DNA of 5,160 bases from Acidimicrobiia bacterium. Its GTDB lineage: Bacteria > Actinomycetota > Acidimicrobiia > Acidimicrobiales > Aldehydirespiratoraceae. Shown here one piece after another: positions 1-5,160 of the stretch. The notes under the pieces were generated by a model. It was not told the origin of the DNA. It searched no databases and was given only the letters and a program-made list of their open reading frames with translations. A program made the position numbers and the translations under genes. Numbering within the stretch: position 1 is the first letter of the stretch; every line of letters begins with the position of its first letter. The stretch lies in the NCBI GenBank assembly GCA_022824605.1, contig JAJDZO010000139.1:1-5160 (forward strand). Direction: 5' to 3'.

Positions 1-3000
1 CGCATCGTGCGCGACGACGAGATCAAGGACCGGCTGGCCTCGGCCCGGCCCTACGGCCAGTGGCTCCGCCAGAACCTGGTACAGCTGAGCGACCTGCCCG
101 ATCGCGAGCCGGCGCGCCGCGACGAGGGCCCGCTGCTGGCGCGCCAGCAGATGTTCGGCCACACCCACGAGGAGCACCGCCTGCTGCTCGCGCCCATGGC
201 GATCAGCGGCAAGGAGGCGTTGGGCTCGATGGGCACCGACACGCCCCCCGCGGTGCTCTCGGAGAAGGCCAGGCCCATCTACGACTACTTCAAACAGTTG
301 TTCGCGCAGGTCACCAACCCTCCCCTCGACGCCATCCGTGAGGAGCTCGTCACCTCGCTGTACGCCCGCGTCGGCCCCGAAGCCAACCTGTTCGATCCGC
401 AGCCGTCGTCGTGTCGGACCGTTCATCTCGACAGCCCGGTGCTCACCGAAGCGGAGTTGGCCCGGCTGGTGGGAATCGGCGAGCCGGGCGGCCTGGGCGA
501 CCTGCGGACGGAGGTGCTCAGCGCGCTCTACCCGGTGACCGACGGCGGCGACGGCCTGAGCGCCGCGCTGGACACGCTGTGCGAGGCCGCTTCGGCCGCT
601 ATCGCCGGCGGTGCCGGGATCCTGGTCGTGTCGGACCGCGGCAGCGACGAGCAGATGGCGCCCATCCCGTCGCTGCTGGCCACCGCGGCGGTGCATCAGC
701 ATCTGGTGCGTGAGCGCACCCGCACCCGGGTGGGGCTGGTGTCGGAGTCGGGCGACGCCCGTGAAGTCCATCACCTGTGCCTGCATCTCGGCTACGGCGC
801 CAACGCCGTCAATCCCTACCTGGCCTTCGAGACCATCACCCACATGGTCAACGAGGGGCTTCACGGCCTGCACCCGTCGACAGGCGTCGAGGCGGCCCAT
901 CGCAACTTCGTGAAGGCCGCCTGCACAGGGATCCTCAAGGTGATGTCCAAGATGGGCATCTCCACGGTGGCCTCCTACACCGGCGCCCAGATATTCGAGG
1001 CCATCGGATTGGGCCCGGAGCTGGTGGACCGGCACTTCACCGGCACGTCGAGTCGTCTCGCGGGTATCGGCCTGCACGAGATCGCGGCCGCGGTGGCGAA
1101 GCGGCACCGGCGGGCGTTCCCCGCGAACGCCGCCCGGCGGGCCCATCGCACCATCGAGGCCGGAGGCGAGTACCAGTGGCGCCGCGAGGGCGAATACCAC
1201 CTGTTCAACCCCGAGACGGTGTTCAAGCTGCAACACGCCACCCGCGAGCGCCGCTACGACATCTTCGGTGAGTACACCCGCAGCATCGACGACCAGTCCC
1301 GGAGGCTGGGCACGCTGCGGGGGCTGTTCCGGCTCCGCACCGGTGAGCGGCCGCCGGTGCCGATCGACGAGGTCGAGCCGATCTCGGAGATCATGAGGCG
1401 CTTCGCCACCGGCGCCATGAGCTACGGGTCGATCTCCAAGGAGGCCCACGAGACCCTGGCCATCGCCATGAACCGCATCGGAGGCCGCTCCAACACCGGT
1501 GAGGGCGGCGAGGACGCCGACCGCTACATCCCCGACGCCAACGGCGACCTGAGGCGCAGCGCGGTGAAGCAGGCCGCGTCGGGGCGCTTCGGCGTGACCA
1601 GCGAATATCTCGTCAACGCCGACGACATCCAGATCAAGATGGCTCAGGGGGCCAAGCCGGGCGAGGGCGGCCAGCTGCCCGGCCACAAGGTGTACCCGTG
1701 GATCGCCAAGACCCGCCACTCCACACCCGGTGTGGGGCTCATCTCCCCGCCACCGCATCACGACATCTACTCCATCGAGGATCTGGCCCAACTCATCCAC
1801 GATCTCAAGAACGCCAACCCCGCCGCCCGCATCCATGTGAAGCTGGTGGCCGAGGTCGGGGTGGGCACGGTGGCCGCCGGCGTGTCGAAGGCCCACGCCG
1901 ACGTGGTGCTGATCTCGGGCAACGACGGCGGCACGGGCGCCTCGCCGCTGACCTCCATCAAGCACGCGGGCGCACCGTGGGAGCTGGGGCTGGCCGAGAC
2001 CCAGCAGACGCTGCTGCTCAACGACCTGCGCGACCGCATCGTGGTGCAGGTCGACGGCCAGCTCAAGACCGGCCGCGACGTGATGGTGGCTGCGCTGCTG
2101 GGGGCCGAGGAGTTCGGTTTCGCCACCGCGCCGCTGGTGGTGATGGGCTGCGTGATGATGCGGGTGTGCCACCTCGACACCTGCCCGGTGGGTGTGGCCA
2201 CCCAGAACCCCGAACTGCGCAAGAAGTTCTCGGGACAGCCCGAATTCGTGGTGAACTTCTTCGAGTTCATCGCCGAAGAGGTGCGGGCGCTGCTGGCCGA
2301 GTTGGGCTTTCGCAGCATTGAGGAGGCGGTGGGGCAGGTCGAGATGCTCGACGTCACCGACGCCGTCGACCACTGGAAGGCGGCGGGCCTGGACCTCACA
2401 CCCATTCTGCACCTGCCGGAGATGTCGCCCGAGACGGTGCGCCATCAGCGGCTGGAGCAGGACCACGGTCTGGGCCGTGCCCTCGACCAGATGCTCATCC
2501 AGTTGGCCGAGGGCGCCCTCGAAGACAGCCGCCCGGTCACCATCGACATCCCCATCCGCAACACCAACCGCACCGTGGGCACGCTGCTGGGCAGCGAGGT
2601 CACCCGCCGCTACGGCGGCAGCGGTCTGCCCGACGACACCATCGTGGTCAACTTCACCGGCTCGGCGGGCACGTCGTTCGGTGCGTTCGTTCCCCGCGGC
2701 ATAACGCTGCGCCTCGAAGGTGACGCCAACGACTATGTGGGCAAAGGCCTGTCGGGCGGACGCATCGTGGTGCGGCCGGGAGCCGACGCCAACTTCGCCG
2801 CCGAACGCAACGTGATCGCGGGCAACGTCATCGGCTATGGCGCCACCGGCGGCGAGATGTACCTACGTGGACTGGTGGGGGAGCGGTTCTGCGTGCGCAA
2901 CTCCGGCGCCATCGCCGTGGTGGAGGGCGTCGGCGACCACGGATGCGAGTACATGACCGGCGGGCGCACCGTGGTGCTCGGTCCGGTGGGGCGCAACTTC

Positions 3001-3318
3001 GCGGCCGGGATGTCGGGCGGGATCGCCTTCGTGTACGACCCCGCCGGCAAACTGCCCGTGCGGGTGAACCCTGAGATGGTGGCCCTCGAGGCACTCGACG
3101 CCGAGGATCTCGTGTGGTTGAAGCACCGGGTGGAGCAGCACCGCCATGAGACCGGCAGCGAGGTGGCCAGCCGGCTTCTGGCCGACTGGGCGGCGTCGGC
3201 GGCAGCGTTCGTGAAGGTGATGCCCCTCGACTACAAGCGGGTGATGATCGCCGCGGAGCAGGCTCGCGCCGCGGGAACCGACGAGGTGGCCGCGGTGATG
3301 GCCGCCGCCCACGGATGA
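1..3318 (+). CDS. gltB: Glutamate synthase (NADPH) large/alpha subunit, 3' part (5' end outside window)
   Basis: Catalyses glutamate formation from 2-oxoglutarate and glutamine-derived ammonia, in the cytoplasm, as a complex with GltD. The frame is open from base 1, so the GTG at 7 is an internal codon and not the start. About 1105 codons are present out of roughly 1500 usual for the family; the missing part corresponds to the N-terminal class II glutaminase domain with its catalytic Cys1. Visible in order: the central domain (about 150-1100, with KEALGSMGTDTPP near 211-249); the FMN/2-oxoglutarate synthase domain (about 1310-2330, with AMSYGSISKEAHE from 1414, AQGAKPGEGGQLPG near 1642 and SGNDGGTGASP near 1915); the 3Fe-4S cysteines in a C-x5-C-x4-C pattern with codons at 2149, 2167 and 2182; and the C-terminal GXGXG beta-helix domain (about 2490-3090, with glycine repeats such as GKGLSGG near 2740 and GYGATGGE near 2833). 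The tail FVKVMPLDYKRV is typical of the family. Stop is TGA at 3316-3318. No frameshift or lost motif is seen. Confidence 0.97.
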   Translation, partial: RIVRDDEIKDRLASARPYGQWLRQNLVQLSDLPDREPARRDEGPLLARQQMFGHTHEEHRLLLAPMAISGKEALGSMGTDTPPAVLSEKARPIYDYFKQLFAQVTNPPLDAIREELVTSLYARVGPEANLFDPQPSSCRTVHLDSPVLTEAELARLVGIGEPGGLGDLRTEVLSALYPVTDGGDGLSAALDTLCEAASAAIAGGAGILVVSDRGSDEQMAPIPSLLATAAVHQHLVRERTRTRVGLVSESGDAREVHHLCLHLGYGANAVNPYLAFETITHMVNEGLHGLHPSTGVEAAHRNFVKAACTGILKVMSKMGISTVASYTGAQIFEAIGLGPELVDRHFTGTSSRLAGIGLHEIAAAVAKRHRRAFPANAARRAHRTIEAGGEYQWRREGEYHLFNPETVFKLQHATRERRYDIFGEYTRSIDDQSRRLGTLRGLFRLRTGERPPVPIDEVEPISEIMRRFATGAMSYGSISKEAHETLAIAMNRIGGRSNTGEGGEDADRYIPDANGDLRRSAVKQAASGRFGVTSEYLVNADDIQIKMAQGAKPGEGGQLPGHKVYPWIAKTRHSTPGVGLISPPPHHDIYSIEDLAQLIHDLKNANPAARIHVKLVAEVGVGTVAAGVSKAHADVVLISGNDGGTGASPLTSIKHAGAPWELGLAETQQTLLLNDLRDRIVVQVDGQLKTGRDVMVAALLGAEEFGFATAPLVVMGCVMMRVCHLDTCPVGVATQNPELRKKFSGQPEFVVNFFEFIAEEVRALLAELGFRSIEEAVGQVEMLDVTDAVDHWKAAGLDLTPILHLPEMSPETVRHQRLEQDHGLGRALDQMLIQLAEGALEDSRPVTIDIPIRNTNRTVGTLLGSEVTRRYGGSGLPDDTIVVNFTGSAGTSFGAFVPRGITLRLEGDANDYVGKGLSGGRIVVRPGADANFAAERNVIAGNVIGYGATGGEMYLRGLVGERFCVRNSGAIAVVEGVGDHGCEYMTGGRTVVLGPVGRNFAAGMSGGIAFVYDPAGKLPVRVNPEMVALEALDAEDLVWLKHRVEQHRHETGSEVASRLLADWAASAAAFVKVMPLDYKRVMIAAEQARAAGTDEVAAVMAAAHG

Positions 3319-3331
3319 GCCACCGTCGACC

Positions 3332-3415
3332 ATGGCTGATCCGCGGAGTTTCGTGATGCGGCGGCCGGTGCCGATGCGTCGGCACGACCGTCGGGGGAGG
3401 CCCGCCGATGGCTGA
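3332..3415 (+). CDS. Possible 27-codon mini-ORF 1, a shortened copy of the GltD N-terminus
   Basis: This ATG ORF begins 13 bases after the gltB stop and reads MADPRSFVMRRPVPMRRHDR followed by RGRPADG and TGA. The first residues match GltD (MADPRGF) and RRPVP matches GltD residues 17-21, with GltD residues 10-16 absent. It has no cysteines, so it lacks the Fe-S ligands that begin at GltD residue 46 and cannot act as an enzyme. No good Shine-Dalgarno precedes it; only a weak GGATGAG near 3313-3319 is seen, so initiation would probably depend on ribosomes leaving gltB. Its TGA (3413-3415) overlaps the start of the second mini-ORF at 3408. It may be an untranslated remnant or a leader ORF. Translation is unproven. 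Confidence 0.25.
   Translation: MADPRSFVMRRPVPMRRHDRRGRPADG
3368..3385 (+). other. Perfect hairpin in repeat unit 1
   Basis: GTGCCGA (3368-3374) and TCGGCAC (3379-3385) are exact inverted repeats around a TGCG loop, giving a 7-bp stem in the transcript. No T-run follows, so it is not a classical intrinsic terminator. It sits inside mini-ORF 1, about 36 bases after its ATG. Confidence 0.7.
3393..3400 (+). promoter_or_regulatory. Ribosome binding site copy before mini-ORF 2
   Basis: GGGGGAGG lies seven bases before the ATG at 3408. It is an exact copy, including the CCCGCCG spacer, of the gltD ribosome binding site one period downstream. As the sites are equally good, ribosomes could load at either one, and the upstream site could compete with or feed into gltD initiation. 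Confidence 0.6.
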
Positions 3416-3491
3416 TCCGCGGAGTTTCGTGATGCGACGGCCGGTGCCGATGCGTCGGCACGACCGGTGGGGGAGGCCCGCCGATGGCTGA
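3408..3491 (+). CDS. Possible 27-codon mini-ORF 2 overlapping the gltD start
   Basis: This ORF is nearly identical to mini-ORF 1, differing by one Arg-to-Trp change at residue 21 plus silent changes, but lies in another frame because the repeat period is 76. Unlike the first copy it has a strong Shine-Dalgarno, GGGGGAGG at 3393-3400, seven bases before its ATG. Its TGA (3489-3491) lies inside the gltD start context, overlapping gltD by 8 bases (ATGGCTGA). That arrangement is suited to translational coupling, in which a ribosome ending here could restart at the gltD ATG. Conservation of gltD-like residues shows ancestry and does not prove that a peptide is made. It could equally be a passive by-product of the duplication. 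Confidence 0.3.
   Translation: MADPRSFVMRRPVPMRRHDRWGRPADG
3444..3461 (+). other. Perfect hairpin in repeat unit 2
   Basis: This is the same 7-bp stem and TGCG loop as in unit 1, with arms at 3444-3450 and 3455-3461. It ends seven bases before the gltD Shine-Dalgarno, close enough to affect local folding around gltD initiation but without covering the site. No T-run follows it. Confidence 0.7.
3469..3476 (+). promoter_or_regulatory. gltD ribosome binding site
   Basis: GGGGGAGG with a seven-base spacer precedes the ATG at 3484. Together with the conserved MADPRGF N-terminus, it fixes the gltD start over the identical-looking ATGs at 3332 and 3408, which are out of frame with gltD. Confidence 0.85.
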
Positions 3492-4947
3492 TCCGCGGGG
3501 CTTCATGGTGCATGACCGGGAGTTGCCGACTCGCCGGCCGGTGCCGGTTCGTCTGCGCGACTGGCGCGAGGTGTACGAGGACTTCCCCGCCGAGAAGCTG
3601 CGCCAGCAGGCGTCACGCTGCATGGACTGCGGGATCCCGTTCTGCAACAGCGGCTGCCCTCTCGGGAACCTCATACCCGATTGGAACGACCTGGTGTACC
3701 GGGGTCACTGGCGGCGGGCCATCGAACGTCTGCATGCCACCAACAACTTCCCCGAGTTCACCGGCCGGTTGTGCCCCGCGCCCTGCGAGGCGGCCTGCGT
3801 GCTCGGCATCCACGAACCACCGGTCACGATCAAGCAGGTCGAGGTCGAGATCGTCGACCGGGCCTGGGCCGAAGGCTGGATCGTTCCCCAGCCGCCTGCG
3901 GTGCGTACCGGCCGACGCGTCGCCGTGGTGGGCTCGGGTCCGGCCGGGCTGGCCGCGGCCCAGCAGCTCACCAGGGCCGGACACGGTGTGGTCACCTTCG
4001 AGCGGGCCGACCGCATCGGTGGCCTGCTGCGATACGGGATCCCCGAGTTCAAGATGGAGAAGCGCCATCTCGAGCGCCGGTTGGCCCAGATGGCCGCCGA
4101 GGGCACCGAGTTCCGGGCGGGCGTCGAGGTGGGCACCGACGTGGGCGCCCAAGAACTGCTGGCGGACTTCGATGCGGTGGTGCTGGCGTGCGGGGCAACC
4201 GCCTGGCGCGACCTGCCCATCCCGGGCCGGGATCTACAGGGCGTGTACCAGGCCATGGAGTACCTGCCCGGAGCCAACCGGGTGCAGGAGGGCGACATCG
4301 ATGAGCCGCCCATCACCGCCGCGGGCAAGCGGGTGGTGATCATCGGCGGCGGCGACACCGGGGCCGACTGCCTGGGCACCGCCCACCGCCAGCGGGCCGC
4401 CTCGATCCGACAGTTCGAGATCATGCCCCGGCCGCCCGACGAGCGTCCCGAGGCCGATCCGTGGCCGACATGGCCCATGATCTACCGGGTCTCGTCGGCC
4501 CACGAGGAGGGCGGCGAGCGCGACTACGCCATCAACACCACCGAGTTCATCGGCGACGGCGACGGCAACCTGGCCGCGCTGGCCACCGTGCGGGTGGAAC
4601 AGACGTTCCGAGACGGGCGGATGAGCTTCGATCCGATTCCGGGCACCACCGAGGAGATCCCCGCGGAGTTGGTGCTGCTGGCCATGGGATTCGTCGGACC
4701 CGAGCAGGGGCCGCTGATCGAGCAGTTCGGCGTGCATCTCGACGCCCGGGGCAACGTGGCCCGCGGCGACGACTGGGCCACCAACATCGACGGCGTGTAC
4801 GTGTGCGGCGACATGGGCCGGGGCCAGAGCCTCATCGTGTGGGCCATCGCCGAGGGCCGGGCCTGCGCCGCAGCAGTGGACGCCTATCTCAGCGGTTCAA
4901 CCGACCTGCCCGCGGTGGTCACGCCCGCGTCGATGCCGATGAGATAG
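3484..4947 (+). CDS. gltD: Glutamate synthase (NADPH) small/beta subunit
   Basis: Cytoplasmic FAD- and Fe-S-containing electron-input subunit of glutamate synthase. It oxidises NADPH and sends electrons to the FMN of GltB. The 487 residues are full length for the family. An N-terminal Fe-S region carries Cys46, 49, 54 and 58 (C-x2-C-x4-C-x3-C) and Cys97, 101 and 105, which by family knowledge ligate two 4Fe-4S clusters. The FAD-binding Rossmann motif is GSGPAG at 150-155, followed by the family block GGLLRYGIPEFK at 179-190. The NADPH-binding motif is GGGDTG at 288-293, and the second FAD contact is CGDMGRGQS at 441-449. The start is supported by a strong Shine-Dalgarno and the conserved MADPRGF N-terminus. 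It lies 165 bases after gltB, separated by the 76-bp repeats, and is presumably co-transcribed with gltB since no separate promoter is evident. Stop is TAG at 4945-4947. A paralogous oxidoreductase is possible in principle, but adjacency to gltB makes gltD near certain. Confidence 0.97.
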   Translation: MADPRGFMVHDRELPTRRPVPVRLRDWREVYEDFPAEKLRQQASRCMDCGIPFCNSGCPLGNLIPDWNDLVYRGHWRRAIERLHATNNFPEFTGRLCPAPCEAACVLGIHEPPVTIKQVEVEIVDRAWAEGWIVPQPPAVRTGRRVAVVGSGPAGLAAAQQLTRAGHGVVTFERADRIGGLLRYGIPEFKMEKRHLERRLAQMAAEGTEFRAGVEVGTDVGAQELLADFDAVVLACGATAWRDLPIPGRDLQGVYQAMEYLPGANRVQEGDIDEPPITAAGKRVVIIGGGDTGADCLGTAHRQRAASIRQFEIMPRPPDERPEADPWPTWPMIYRVSSAHEEGGERDYAINTTEFIGDGDGNLAALATVRVEQTFRDGRMSFDPIPGTTEEIPAELVLLAMGFVGPEQGPLIEQFGVHLDARGNVARGDDWATNIDGVYVCGDMGRGQSLIVWAIAEGRACAAAVDAYLSGSTDLPAVVTPASMPMR

Positions 4948-4952
4948 AGGAC

Positions 4953-5160
4953 TCACGCGAGTTCAGCGAAGACTATGACATTGTCGTCGTAGGTGCGCAC
5001 GTCGAAGTCGAAGTCGCCGCCGCAGGTGACCAGCCTCAACGTCGGATCCTCGGTGGCGCCGTAGACCGCCTCGGTGGGGAACTCGTCCTTGTCGTGGCGC
5101 TCGACTGATTCGACGACATAGGTGACGGTCGACCCGTCCACCCGGTCGATGTGGATCTCG
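4953..5160 (-). CDS. Sortase, probably class F, C-terminal end (start outside window)
   Basis: Only the last 68 codons are visible; the frame stays open through 5160, so the GTG at 5141 is probably internal. The segment contains LRLVTCGGDFD, matching the sortase TLxTC-type active-site strand, with the catalytic Cys codon at 5022-5024. A downstream Arg (codon 4995-4997) in the DVRTYDDNVIVFAEL tail fits the catalytic arginine position. The stretch DEFPTEAVYG before the Cys is typical of actinobacterial class F sortases. Sortases are membrane-anchored transpeptidases acting outside the cell on LPxTG-like substrates; the expected N-terminal membrane anchor and catalytic His lie beyond the window. 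The gene runs convergently to gltD with a 5-base gap and has no evident functional link to it. Stop is TGA (complement of 4953-4955). Assignment to the sortase fold is strong; the class is less certain. Confidence 0.85.
   Translation of the reverse strand, partial: EIHIDRVDGSTVTYVVESVERHDKDEFPTEAVYGATEDPTLRLVTCGGDFDFDVRTYDDNVIVFAELA

Larger units (their letters stand above)
3332..3483 (+). repeat. Two 76-bp direct tandem repeats derived from the gltD start region
   Basis: Unit 1 is 3332-3407 and unit 2 is 3408-3483. They match at 73 of 76 positions; the differences are 3361/3437 (G/A) and 3391-3392/3467-3468 (TC/GT). The next period begins exactly at the gltD ATG (3484), and its first 15 bases are identical to both units. 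Aligned with gltD, unit 1 matches 23 of the first 27 bases (codons 1-9). It then lacks 21 bases (gltD codons 10-16) and matches 28 of the next 36 (gltD codons 17-28). The last 13 bases of each unit hold the Shine-Dalgarno and spacer, as seen upstream of gltD. The simplest reading is duplication of an initiation region, with one unit changed and then copied again. Homology to gltD is read directly from the bases; the order of events is inferred. The 13 bases between the gltB stop and unit 1 are not part of the repeat. Confidence 0.95.

Noticed and set aside
7..9. GTG at 7 as a start codon for gltB.
   Set aside because: The frame is open upstream to base 1, no ribosome binding site can be seen, and starting here would remove the essential glutaminase domain. 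The gene is simply cut by the window edge.
3332..3483. CRISPR array as an explanation for the direct repeats.
   Set aside because: The units are directly adjacent with no unique spacers, 76 bp long, and homologous to the gltD coding start.
2828..3674. Several long minus-strand open frames cross the gltB end, the repeats and the gltD start, and contain repeated Arg/His/Pro-rich peptides.
   Set aside because: They are antisense shadows of high-GC coding DNA and of the 76-bp repeat read in shifting frames. The repeated peptides follow from the tandem repeat; no conserved domain is visible, and two well-supported genes occupy the opposite strand.
3467..4339. Long plus-strand frame with an ATG at 3467 overlapping gltD in another frame.
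   Set aside because: Its product is rich in Arg, Ser, Pro and Trp with no recognisable domain, whereas the overlapping gltD frame carries all the cofactor motifs. It is a frame shadow.
4949..4964. Short inverted repeat GGACTC-ACGC-GAGTTC at the gltD/sortase junction, considered as a bidirectional terminator.
   Set aside because: The stem is six pairs including a G-U, overlaps the sortase coding end, and no T-run follows on either strand. It is too weak to call a terminator.

Overview
The window is GC-rich DNA with strong G/C third-position bias. It holds the 3' part of gltB, a complete gltD, and the 3' end of a convergent sortase gene. The bacterial-type glutamate synthase pair, followed by an actinobacterial-style class F sortase tail, suggests an actinomycete (Actinomycetota). 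I cannot name a genus from the sequence alone.

Layout: positions 1-3318 (+) encode the last ~1105 residues of the large (alpha) subunit of NADPH-dependent glutamate synthase. The N-terminal glutaminase domain lies left of the window. Positions 3319-3483 are a 165-base spacer, almost entirely filled by two 76-bp tandem repeats (3332-3407 and 3408-3483). Positions 3484-4947 (+) encode the small (beta) subunit GltD. After a 5-base gap, positions 4953-5160 (-) encode the C-terminal end of a sortase whose start lies right of the window.

GltB and GltD together form one enzyme. GltD oxidises NADPH and passes electrons through FAD and Fe-S clusters to the FMN of GltB. There, ammonia released from glutamine by the missing N-terminal domain is added to 2-oxoglutarate to give glutamate. 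Every cofactor motif that should lie in the visible parts is intact, so the operon looks functional.

The unusual part is the gltB-gltD spacer. Each 76-bp unit starts with the same ATG and first five codons as gltD and keeps recognisable homology to about the first 28 gltD codons, minus an in-frame 21-nt (7-codon) segment. Each unit ends with the same Shine-Dalgarno sequence and spacer that precede gltD. The units therefore look like tandem copies of the gltD translation-initiation region. Because the period is 76 (not a multiple of three), the three ATGs lie in three different frames. Each unit forms a 27-codon mini-ORF whose TGA overlaps the next ATG. Each unit also carries a perfect 7-bp hairpin at a place where gltD itself has only an imperfect one. 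This could be a translational relay between gltB and gltD, a dispersed repeat family, or a neutral slippage product. The sequence alone cannot decide between them.
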